Shown here: one piece after another, positions 47,101-58,772 of the stretch
How the letters are laid out: every line of letters begins with the position of its first letter
How positions within the stretch are numbered: position 1 is the first letter of the stretch
NCBI GenBank assembly: GCA_025399215.1
Contig: MU621175.1
Coordinates: forward strand, 1 to 61,847
Direction of reading: 5' to 3'
Source: Globomyces pollinis-pini
Lineage: Eukaryota > Chytridiomycota > Chytridiomycetes > Rhizophydiales > Globomycetaceae
DNA length: 61,847 nt
The notes under the pieces: model-generated
The model's input: the letters and a program-made list of their open reading frames with translations, nothing else
Databases searched by the model: none
What the model was told of the DNA's origin: nothing
Made by a program: the position numbers and the translations under genes

Positions 47101-47665
47101 GACTGAAATGAGCAATGACAATATTACCACAAAAGAGTTTCCAACTAATTTCGCATTCATTTTGCTTGACATTTTATCTGACCACAGTTTTCTAAACACC
47201 GAAGAAGATCGAAGGGCCAGAAACATTCTACAAACCAGCAAATTGATCCATTCGCATTGGAATGTTTCAGAATGAGCAATACCATCCTCGTTTACAATAT
47301 CCGAATCAACGGGTGATAGCATTCGCTTCATTCTTTCAACAACAATAGGTGGCCAAGGTTTTTTATGTTCTGGAGTTTCTTCCGAGTCTTGATTCTCAGT
47401 AACTGTTATATTGTTGTACTTTTTGCTTCGATCACCTTTAATGAGACAATAAAACTTATATACCTGTTTATGATCAATAAACTCTTAAGAAATACCTAAC
47501 ATTTAACTGTACTTCCGTTTGGTTACCAGGACTCACGGGTAACACTCGAACATTTGGTTTTGTGAAATACAACACTCCAAAATACGCTGCTAGTACCTGT
47601 AAAAGCAAAACTATTAAAATCCCGAATCCAGTTCCTCTCCAAAATACTATCCAGAGTTGATTCAT
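44117..47665 (-). CDS. membrane-anchored SMP-START-GOLD lipid-transfer protein
   Basis: This is a multi-exon gene for about 1,100 aa. The N-terminus (MNQLWIVFWRGTGFGILIV) is a membrane helix. An SMP-like lipid-transfer domain follows (about 46550-47270: ETFQCEWINLLVCRMFLAL, IQNLLLGDDAPTIEGLRC, DPGVSFKVDTPITLGEN and LWVLPSWRTQFLPFLEP). Next comes a START-like domain (about 45350-46180: AWKLIKNKSGIFIERKVVD, RGTMPIACDPIRVFNVL and YVVMRSVGNF, ending near CRKLKQFIEEL). The C-terminus has GOLD-like beta segments with GKFLLIWDNSSSFSGR and FGVYTLVWDNSASIVSTK. SMP proteins such as Nvj2/TEX2 sit at ER contact sites and shuttle lipids. Here a second lipid-binding module and a GOLD domain are fused on. 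Exon joints in the middle are approximate. Confidence 0.72.
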
Positions 47666-47790
47666 AATCCTGTTTTCTCCTATTCAAATTTTCGGGAAAA
47701 AAGCAATTCAATTTGGACCAATAGAAAAGTTGAACTAATCTATGGAGAATTTATTATAAGTTAAAGCTAAGTATGTGAAGTTGAGCGAAT

Positions 47791-48422
<632 letters not shown>

Positions 48423-48680
48423 TATATGAAAAAGTTAAAAAAAATTAAACTCAAGAATCAATGAAACCAGGATGTTATAATTCTTATTATTAAATTGTTC
48501 TGAATAGTTTCCATAAAAGCAAGAGATCAATTCCCGTGTACGGAATTACTTGACTCAACAACAGGAACATCCAAGGAATTACCAATACATCAACTTGATT
48601 CTAGTAATTTAATAGGAGTAACTCAAGTAATTCATGAGTCAACTGTCAGTGACTAACTCATGGCGCAGAAAGAAAATAAA

Positions 48681-48698
48681 AAAAAAATATAAAAAAAA
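48681..48698 (+). promoter_or_regulatory. A-tract-flanked TATA element before eIF4G
   Basis: A run of A on both sides of TATA lies 20 bp before the eIF4G ATG. Similar A-flanked TATA elements lie at 33259-33275 (URA2) and 26265-26284 (next to TSR2). Confidence 0.35.
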
Positions 48699-48707
48699 CT
48701 TTACATT

Positions 48708-51700
48708 ATGGCAGCAAAACCTCAAGGAAGCTGGGCCGATAAAATTAAAAACAAAAAAGATGATGCTCTGGATCAGAAATTAAATTCAATTCCTTCCACT
48801 ACAAAACCGGTATTTGGATCTACAAAAGATTCCATTCAATCAAATATACAAGTAGTAAAAAAGAGTGACCAAAAAGAATTAAAGGATACTATAGATCCTC
48901 CTGTTGTCAAAAAGTAATATCAAAATTATCTAATTATTTAGGTCTGCTTGGACAAAGTTACCTGTCAATAGTACTCTGTTTGATTCTCATATTATAGATC
49001 CTGTTCAATCAGACTCTTCAAACACTGTAAATCCTGTCTTTGGTCAAACTGAAAAGAAAGAAATACCAGTTCACTTTGGTCAAGGAAAGGCAAACTCTAA
49101 TAATATATCACGAACTGCATCTGCTCCACCAATGACCACTGAAGCGCTTCCTGTTAAAAACTTAAAGTCCGTTCAAGTACCGGGAACCGCACCAGCTCAT
49201 GTAGTCCCTCCAATCAACCACACTCCAATCAAACCACATCATCCGACTGGAGCATCTTTTAGACCAGTTGTGAATTATATCCCAGGTTCAGTGGCAACTC
49301 CAAGACCAATGGGGCCAACTGGAGCTACTATTAAATCACCTGAACAGTCTGACAATACATTACCACATAATGTTGCCAATCATCCACGCCCATACTATCA
49401 AAGTGGCAGACCACAGAACTATCCTCCTCAACAAGGATATTATCCTTATGCTCCTGGGTTTAATGTAAGTTTGGAGTGTTTTGACCGTAGCATGAACAGA
49501 GTAACTACCAACAGTACCCACATTATCCAAATACTGGGTATTATCCCCCTCAAAACATGCAGTTCCAACCTCCTGTGGCATCTAAACCTGTTGTGATCCA
49601 GCCTCCTGTCAAAAAAGTACTAACTATAGTAAATCCAAAAACAAACCAAGCTGTACAATTACCTCAAACACCTTCCAAACAACCTGCATCTTCTCCAGTA
49701 CCGTCTCAGTCTTCGGTGGGCTTAGATAGCTCCAAGTTAGGGACTTCTCCTAACACCCCTACCATCTTTAAGGGGGTTACAATTGCCACACCCAGCAAAC
49801 CGATTACCATCACAGCACCAGTGAAAACTCCATCCAAAGGTGTTACCATTAAGCACCCAGATACTGGTCTGGTTTTGAATACACCAAAGAAAGTGGTCGA
49901 TGTTAACCAAAACGACACAGAATCAAAAATCCCAACTAAAGTCACACTACTTAAGAAAGAACCAATAATAGAAGTTGTTGCACGTACCGATCTTAAAAAG
50001 AGCCCAACAAAAGAAGTTGTGGAAGAAAAAACTGTTGATGAAGTTGAAGAAATAACCAAAGTGGATGAGGATAAAATTGATGTTCCTAACACAGAGACAG
50101 TAACTGAAGAAGCAAAGGCTGAAGATGATGGATTAGAAGATGGTGAAATAGTAGAGGAAGTGCCTGAAATACCAATTCTACCAAAGGATGCTATTAGTTT
50201 AGAATCATTTGAGGATATTCCTTATCCCAACACCGATAAGTTTAAAGTTAAACCAGAGATAGTTAATGGTCTGATTAAATATGATATCAATTTCATGAAG
50301 GGTATTGGAATGGTAATGAACGAATCTAAAGGTCAACTGTACAACATGCCTAAGCCAGTGGCAATTTACGGAGAAGAGAAGCAATCAAATGGAAACTATC
50401 ATCGCGGTGGTGCAAATAATCGTGGAGGTGTTGGCATGTCCAGACAAGCTTCTGGTCAAGGTAGCAAGCGTGGAAATAACAAGCGAAATGGTTTAGAGAT
50501 GAGTCGTCAAAACTCCAGTCGGGGTGGACATATGCCGGGACGTAATCGTCGTGGGCATGATCATCGCCGTGCCGAACCTGTAGTTGCACCATTGGTAAAG
50601 TCCGAAAATGCATGGCAAGGAAAGCCATTTAATTTGAGTGAATCAGAAAAGACTGTCAGAACTGTGAAGGGTATTTTTATATATTTAAACAGTATTAGGT
50701 ATTTTGAACAAACTGACTTTGGATACTTTTGAAAAACTTTTGAAAAAAATATTAGAAGCAGAAATTGATGGTCAAGAAACTTTAGAGGCAGTTATCGGTT
50801 TGATTTTTGAAAAAGCGATCGATGAATCCGCATTTGCATCAATGTATGCAAAGTTATGTTTAAGATTGATGAAGGAGTTTCCTCTAACCCAGCCTTGGAT
50901 ATCCCCTACAGGAACTCAACAAGATAATGCTTTCAGAACCCTACTTTTGCGACGTTGTCAAATGGAATTCGAACAAGACGCGAAATGGACAGCCGATGAT
51001 GCTAATTCTCAGTCTGAAAGAGCAGAAATTCGAAAAAATATTGATTCATTAACTGCTGAAGAAAAATTAAAAATTGCAGAAGAAGATTATGAACGTGGCA
51101 AATTAAAGAGAAGAGTTTTAGGAAACATTCGATTTGTGGGTGAATTATTTGTACAGGGATTGATTTCGGAGACTATTATTCACCGATGTATCAGATCACT
51201 TTTGAACAACATCAAAAATCCAGAGGAAGAAGATATTGAATCTCTAATTGGATTAATGATTGCTACTGGTCACAAAATCGATGTCAGCAAAAGTGTTGAT
51301 ATTATGAACAGTTATTTTGAACGAATTAAAGAATTGTCTGTTCATTCCGGACTCTCTAACAGAATCAAGTTTTCTCTTATGGACTTAATGGATCTGCGTA
51401 AAGCCAAATGGGCCTCAAAAACCACCGGTTTATTGAGTACTGCAGAAGTTCGAAAGAACATTGAAAAGGAAAAACGTAAAGCAGAAGAAGAAAGATCTCG
51501 ACAAAACAGTCGTTCGAACAGTGGATACCGTGGTGATCGTGGCCTTCCTACTCGCCAACAACAACAAAGTGCCAGAAGAAATGATAGAAACGATAATAGA
51601 AAGGTTGAGGATGGTTGGACAAGCGTACTCTCACGACCAGGCGCCACAGACAAGTTTGGTCAAATCTCAACCCCTCAAAATTCACAGAATGCGAAGTCTA

Positions 51701-52944
51701 CAAAAACTGTTGGTGCAGCATCTAAAAAGAAGACTGCAAAGGATGATAACAGTAACAATCAGGCAAGCAAGTTGTCAAACTCATTTGATGCCCTTAATGG
51801 TGGTGATTCTCCATCAGATGCTGTGGAAACTGTAACAGATGATCGCACTCCTCAGAAAATTATGGAAGATGCTTTTAACAATTATAAGGACTCTTATGAA
51901 ACTTCAGAGCTTCTTGAGGACTTGTCGAACGTCAGTGAGCAGAGCGTGATTGAAGAGTTGGTGACCAAGATAATACAGTTTAATTTGGACATGAATGCTA
52001 AAATGGCATTGAAAATCACCTCGACTGTTGTCAGTCTATTTTTCAAAGAATCTGCTAGATTCGAGCAAGACTACTTCTGGAATGGTTTCAAAGCATTTTT
52101 GGTGACCTTTGAAGAGGATCGATATGACTTCCCAAAGGCTTTCTCAAATATTTCGCAAATTCTTGTTCCTTTATACAACGAAAACTATATGACAATCCCA
52201 AAATTGCTGGAAGTGATTGAACCGCTCTTTGACTATGGTGGAATCAAACCAGTTGCACCAGATTTCCTTGCAGATTTCCTAACATGTGTTGGAGAGTCAG
52301 CTGATATATTTGCATTTTTGATAAAGGAGCAGTTGGATATCAAAAAATTCTTCCCTGCTCAAAAAGCAAATGAAGTAGAAATTGAAAAGTGGATCAAGTT
52401 CAAAAAGATGCCAATTGTGAAGAATATGAATGCAATTGTCACGAAGGTATTTGAGTACGCTGGCTATGAAGTTACTATATCTGAGTCATACAGATGGTTC
52501 GACTCAGTTGTTGATGCTGAAATACTTTCCAGGGAAGACTTCAGTGTGTTATTGGCCACTTCAATTATTTATTTCTGGACAATTGATACAATTTTCAAAG
52601 GATCTTTGGATAATGCAACTGAACACAGTCGAGATGATTATATTATATTGAAAACGGATGTACTAAACATGGCTCCAATATTCACCATTTTATTTGATGA
52701 ATATTTAAAACCAATTGATTTACTATTGGCAACTCAACAGTTCTGTTTTGAAAACAAAATACCAGGTAATTTCTAGTAGTAATTCTAATCTCTAGTCGAA
52801 TTGGAAGATCTTTTCCGTCTTTATAATGATTGTGAAATTGTAAACGATACGAGTGTTTATATTGATTTTAAACGTGACCATTGTAACCCTGAAGCTGCTA
52901 AACTGTTAAACAAATGGTATAAAAACTTAGAAAGCATCGAGTAA
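48708..52944 (+). CDS. translation initiation factor eIF4G
   Basis: Five exons and four introns (28, 26, 28 and 30 nt) give 1,374 aa. eIF4G bridges the cap-binding protein eIF4E, helicase eIF4A and poly(A)-binding protein. The N-terminal half is Pro/Gln/Asn-rich and disordered, then acidic (50000-50200). A candidate eIF4E site, YDINFMK, is near 50280, followed by an Arg/Gly-rich RNA-binding stretch. MIF4G begins GILNKLTLDTFEKLLKKIL near 50700 and includes RRVLGNIRFVGELFVQGLI. After a basic linker, an MA3-like domain (KIMEDAFNNYKDSYETSELL) and a W2-like C-terminus ending KWYKNLESIE follow. The MA3/W2 region is a feature of animal and plant eIF4G that is absent from S. cerevisiae eIF4G. Confidence 0.9.
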
Positions 52945-53012
52945 TAAATCTTCATTCAATTTAAGCGTTTTTGCAATACTTAACCCAAGATCATTCAATT
53001 TTAAAACCTCAT

Positions 53013-53837
53013 ATGAACTTTACATTTTTCATGAAATCTCAAATAATTCGACATGACATAAAGGCGAACTTGGAAATTGCTCTGGAGTACTCACATACTG
53101 GATTGAAAGCAGACGATCAGGGGGATTATGAAGCAGCAGTTACTGCCTATCAGAAAGTGATTTTGACACTCACTGATGTGTTGTTTGACTATAACAAGGA
53201 TATAAGAAAAACAAACTCACTGGTTTTTATATTATATACTTATAAAGAAGGACTCGAAAAAGAAAAGACGATTAATAAAGGAAAAACGGGACAAGTACAT
53301 CAACCGACTCAATGTGCTTTGGGAAAGTATCCCATATCACTGTAAAGTTTCTCTGTCCACTTTATTATGCCGGCCTGGGCAAACTTCAGCCAACAGGACA
53401 CACCATTTTGTAGATTATCAAACCAGTTTGACAAATGTGTTACAAATAGACTCAAGAAAAGAAGTCATTCCTGTATACTCTTCAGATAGCTATATCAGTA
53501 CATTTGAAAAACTGGGCAGAATTAGTCAAACTATAAGGCATGGTTCATATGTTGACGATTCATTGTTTGTACCACCTGGTTCGTCACATCTGTGTAGTTG
53601 TTAATCGTAGATGTTTGGAGTTGTGGATGGCAAAAAATCGATTCCATTGAAATAAAACAAACTGCTATTCAACTGTTAACTACTCCATTAGCGAAATTAA
53701 CGTCGATACAACAGAGTGATGCTCATTTATCCAACTTGTTGAAATTTAAACAAGCATTATCAGAATTCTTAAATAGTCAAGAACAGGCTGCGAACTTTTT
53801 AGTAAATGGTTTTCGCTTAATCGTAGACCAAGAGTAG
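53013..53837 (+). CDS. MIT-domain protein
   Basis: At least three exons are seen. The N-terminal block NLEIALEYSHTGLKADDQGDY, with the following AVTAYQKVILTL, is a MIT three-helix domain. Such domains bind ESCRT-III tails in endosomal sorting and related membrane work. A 25-nt intron (53223-53247) leads to a basic helix ending RDKYINRLNVLWESIPY. A 30-nt intron near 53580 joins SYVDDSLFVPP to DVWSCGWQKID. The rest is helical and ends at RLIVDQE. MIT domains are small and degenerate, so the exact partner is unknown. The start may be 53013 or 53031, and one more small intron may lie near 53345. Confidence 0.7.
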
Positions 53838-54042
53838 TGATGAACAGACAAGTTCTAAAGTAACCAACTGGGTCAAACCTAGAAACTTATTTAAACCTCA
53901 AAAGGTTTGAAATTTCACTGCACTGATTTGTAGCAAGCTACCATTCAGTATAGATCACTTCTAGTCCAGTTTTTAGACCAGTCAGTATCAGTATTTTTGT
54001 TTTGGCTAAATAAAACTGTGGGACCTACAAAACACGAAAGTC

Positions 54043-54211
54043 ATGAAGTTATTCGTTCTAGTTTGGTAATATTCATCTTTTTAATGTTCAGGAAAAAGTT
54101 GTGCAATTCTATGACAGTGTAATTTTGAAAATGTGTCAACATGATCTAGAAGATCAAATACATCGATTTCTCAAAAAAATGAAGAAAGCAATATATGAAG
54201 ACTTGAAATAA
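54043..54211 (+). CDS. possible small coiled-coil protein, two exons
   Basis: ATG 54043 opens MKLFVL, and a 31-nt intron-like segment (GTTTGG to TTCAG) leads in phase 0 to EKVVQFYDSVILKMCQHDLE and a Lys-rich end, YEDLK. The second exon has a convincing amphipathic helix. The first exon is only six codons, and a longer 5' part may exist in 53900-54040. It converges on the chitin synthase gene. No family is recognised. Confidence 0.3.
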
Positions 54212-54294
54212 ATGTTTTTTGATATGTAGCCTCTTTCCACGTATATTGAGAGGGATATAAGTAAGAATAGCTTTATATTCAAGACTATAAACTC

Positions 54295-56832
54295 TTAATG
54301 ACGTCCTCCAGACTGACCAGCATCAGCAAACTTCTCTCCCCACCATTGAATCTAGATGGTTTAATATTTTATAATTACCATATATACAGTACATCCGATA
54401 AACCGAACAAAGGCTAATCCAGCAACAGACCAAAACAGGAAGGTTAAATATGGATTTACATCACCAGTATTCTTTGGAAACAGATATTGTAGACTTAAAG
54501 GGTTGGTGAATACTGAAATAAGAATCAAGTTACAAAACACCCAAAACAAAACAACTTTAGTACGGAATTCCTTTGTTGCATCTTCTTGTTTAGTTTTTTG
54601 ATCTCGCTTCTTGCTACCAACCTCTTTAACTGATTTATTGATTGCCAATTGTTTTTCGACTGCCTTCCAAGCTTCATCAACCTCATCTAACTCTGTAGGT
54701 ACCTCTACTTCGTACACAGCTACACCGTCCACACCAACTTTTAAGTTTGCTGGTTTCACATCGTCATTAGTTAATGATCCCTTTGTTCCCCAAGATACAT
54801 CATGCAAGTTACAGAATGAATAGATCATGAAAATATTAATATACGTTGGTACGAATAGAAAGTATTGAATAATACTTGAGAAACAATGCCAAGGATCCAA
54901 ATGCATCAGTGAAGAAACGAGATATAAACCATAAGTCGAAGCAATTGAAATAAAAAAGTCTCTAAAGGCTGGAGTTTTCAAAACATATTCAAAGGAACTT
55001 TTTGCCGTCTTGGTCGTCACATTTGAATTGTATGCATCAATTTGAAGTTTGATACTCCAACCGCTCATGAAGAGCATCAAGATCATAATCAAGGCAAAAA
55101 TCAATGCGATCAATCTGTATAACCACCTTGAACCTTGTGGTCGATTTCCTAAAGCTGTAATGAACATGGCGGCAATGGAAAACACATATAAGCCTCTCAA
55201 TCCTTCAAAAACTTCTGTTCCATAAGGATAAAAAGGATCGATTCCTTTCACACTAGTACCGCTTCCACCTTTTCGGATGTCAAATAAGAACTATGAAAAT
55301 GATTAGATTGAGTGTTGATTACATAAAATGCCAAATAAAAGTTGGCAAGGGCAAACCAACTGAACAATATGTTAAAAGCGTTATACATAAATTCAATGGT
55401 AAACAGCATTTTTTGACTGAAAGAATGAGGAGAACCGTATATTTGACTGAAGTTCATGAGAGAATGCAGCGAAGCAAAAAATGAACCGTTCAACCACCGT
55501 CTCCTCTGAGAGACCAACTCATCCAGTTGATCTGGTACATCAGTTTCGGCTCTTGCACTCTAAGAAAAATGAAATTAGTGACTATATCTATACCTTGGCA
55601 TATTTCAGTATCCATGGTTCATCTTTCTTGGTCACCAATTCAAAGCAAAGAATACGATCTTCCGCAAGATATAGATTTGATGTGAATATATTTGCTCCTG
55701 GTTTTTCACCTAAAAAGTATTGTTCTAATGGACGTCCTAATAATGCCTTGTAACGATATGCTGAAAAGGCTCCAGGAAGCACCGATATGTAGCCAAATAC
55801 CGATTCTAATGGTTTATCCAGTATATTGCTCATTTTGTATTCAAAATTTTGAGTGGCTACCAATGGATTCAACAAATTTTTACCCCAACTTCCCAACTCT
55901 GCCATAATTTCCCCACATGAACCTCCAACTTGTGGATTTCTAGCAAATGCTTGATAAAGATGAAATAGAGACCGATCTGACGGTTTAGTTCCCACATCCA
56001 AAAGCATGCATACATCTGGTGTTATTGTTTCACAAACAGCATTGAAAAACCATTTGTGTGAGTTGATCTATTTCGTAAAATCACTAAATAAATCTCTTAC
56101 CTTTTTAGCGTTCTTTTCTTTTAACACGAAAATGACTTGAGTAGGTACAATACCATCTTTACGATGTCGAATATCCATTGATCTACTAACACCAACTTGA
56201 GTGGTAAATTCAAAAATATGCGCCGTGACTGGGTTTGAATTGACGGATGTTCTTGGCAGTCCAGGAACATATATGCCCATAGATTGCAATACCACTAAAA
56301 CGCGTTCATTGATTTTGGTTCTTCCATCAGATACTATAACTACTACAAAGTTTTGCCATCCATCCTTTCCCCAACCAAACGGGCATTGATTAGAGCTATA
56401 ATTTAGTAATCCAGTACGTTTACCATAAATATGCAATGTTCTTTTGGACAGCCATCATGGACTTTGTAAACAAATCATCATCTTCGTTATACATAGTAAT
56501 AACGAGTGCGACTTTTATGTTTCTTCCATATCTTCGTGCACGAAGCTGATACGACTTTGGAAAATCTTCTGGTTCACAAGTTACACCTGTATAGGTTGTA
56601 TGCGTGAATTCCTCGTCTGTCGTGTACTCGGCGTCTTGTAGAATGTGTCTGGATACTGGAATACTCATCACAAAGTTTCCAGCGTTTGGTTGAACCCGTC
56701 GTAGGGAGCCATTTTTGGGAGAGTCGGTGTTGATAGTCTGTTCACTGACTATGAAATTATCCTATATTTTACCTGATCATGTTTCGACTCATAATTTATT
56801 GTAAAGAAACATCTATTGATCGTTGGAACCAT
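54295..56832 (-). CDS. chitin synthase (GT2 family, Chs1-like)
   Basis: This is a multi-exon gene of roughly 770 aa. It polymerises chitin from UDP-GlcNAc at the plasma membrane. The N-terminal part has [17 protein letters not shown]. The catalytic core has [34 protein letters not shown], the GGSCGEI block, [23 protein letters not shown] and QRRRWLNG at about 55490-55515. Membrane segments follow ([46 protein letters not shown] and others), and the C-terminal exon ends SGGRH. The absence of a myosin or cytochrome b5 domain puts it in the plain Chs division. The first exon, [20 protein letters not shown], is joined by a 35-nt intron and is my best choice of start. Confidence 0.93.
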
Positions 56833-56984
56833 TAACTCATTGTTGGTGTGTGTAAATAATGAACAATAGATCACAATCCAAAAAAACAACAAATAAATAA
56901 CATTCAAATAACAAACATCATGGTTAAATGTGATATTTATTATTCATTTTGTATAGTAACTAGTAATACATTTTAAAAGCAAGG

Positions 56985-58589
56985 CTAGGCCAAAATCACT
57001 TGCTCATGGCCAGTAATTTTTTCCAACAATCGTTTCGCTTCTAAATATTCTTTTGCAGCCATTTGTGTTATTTGATTAGTTTCAATCATATGTGCAACGC
57101 ATTCTCCGATAGACTGATTTGGAGCGCCAACTATGATAAGACATTGAAAATTACCAGAGATGGCTATATTGCGTGCATGTAATGCCATATGTCCTTTTTG
57201 AATGCCTTCGGTGGCCAATGCTCGTAAAGCTGCAAAATTTTGTGCCAATCCAACTGCGACCATTGACTAAGAGTGTTAAAAACTACTGATACTTACAATT
57301 GCTAATTGCTTCGATGTTGGATTTTCCATTATAGACAAAGCGTATTGATAAGACGGATTAGTTTTTAAAACACCACCTAATTAATGAGAATAAACTTCCA
57401 AAATACATACCTTGGGTTCCAACGCAGATAGGTAAGCATAATTCACCGACTAAAAACCGTATTCCACTGTCATCTTGTTCTATCCAATATTCTGTAAGTG
57501 GTTGGTACCCCAATGTTGGATTTTTTAGAGATGCCCAAGCATGAGATGCCGCTTCAATTGCTCTCCAGTCTTGACCTGTTGCAACTGCTACTGCATCAAT
57601 CCCATTCATAATTCCTTTGTTATGAGTGACAGCACGATATGGATCATCTTTTGCCCATTCGTATGCTTCAATTATCCTCTCCGCTACCTGCAGACCTGTG
57701 AATCCTTTATAATCAAGAGAACTGATTGGGATTTTAAACTTTGCCTAAAATATACAGTTAGTCAAATAAAAAAGGGCGAAGAATATAGAGAATTTCATAG
57801 TTTCCCAACTTTATAAAAGCACAGCGATTAAAAATAACACATGCGAGTAAAATTAACTTACTTTTGATATCCTTTCAGTAGCCAAATTTGAAACTATGCG
57901 AAACCCAATTCGAGCATTGCAGATGTTTGCCAAGTAAGGAGCCATCCCTTCAGCGACAGTAGTAGCAATATTGGCACCCATAGCATCACATACATCAATA
58001 TGAAAATGTATCACCAACCATTGACTGCTATTTTTAGAAGTCGGATTTGACTTTTTAATTATTCTAACAGACATGTCTACAACCCCACCGCCTCTCTTTA
58101 CCATTGAAGGACACAGTGCATTTGCTAAAGAAACAATATGATCTTTATCGTTTGTCAACTAAATGGTTATAGATTATACGTTTACGATAGTGACGAATCG
58201 CGTTAAATCTGAATCTAATATATCTAATAATTGAACTTGAGAATAAATAATATTTTTTGTTGGTTGTTGAGTGATAAAACCACCATTTGCGGAGATGAGT
58301 TTTGCCGCACCAGATACGGCCGCCACAACACTTGGTTCTTCAACAACCCTAAAAAGAGATGAATGAGTAAAAGAACAAACATAGGAATGATGCAAGGTCT
58401 GTTGTTTAAATTAAGGTTAAGGGCCAGACCCAGAGGCATTGCCATAGTTCCGATGCAGTTTTCAATCATATTATCAGCAGTTTGAGTGTCTAGTGAAGGG
58501 ATGTCTGATAGGCGAAAGTATGATTTGACTTGATTCAGTCTCTCTTTCAGAGTCTTTTTCCTAAATCCACTCCAAATAGTTGTTGGCAT
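56985..58589 (-). CDS. class II (MvaA-type) HMG-CoA reductase with introns
   Basis: The exons give about 440 aa with no sterol-sensing membrane region. Sequence blocks match class II enzymes of bacteria and archaea: the [14 protein letters not shown] start, [108 protein letters not shown] and [11 protein letters not shown]. The catalytic Glu (EEPS), Lys (HNKG), Asp (DAMGAN) and His (LHARN) are all present. Several short introns, such as one of about 32 nt after IIPM and one of 34 nt after CVGTQG, show it is a nuclear gene. The enzyme interconverts HMG-CoA and mevalonate. Most fungi use the membrane-bound class I enzyme, so direction of use and origin are open questions. Confidence 0.9.
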
Positions 58590-58772
58590 TCTTTTTTTTG
58601 GTCAAGTTAAAACAATGAGATGAAAAACTGGTTTCATACGAGACCTTAAGGAAAATGCGATCGCAACAGGGACATTCTCTGATGTATTTGGACTCACTTG
58701 GTCTAATAGCCTACATTTTTCTGGTACTCAAACCAAGTCTTTTTCCAATTCTCTTTCTTTTTCTCTTTTTAA

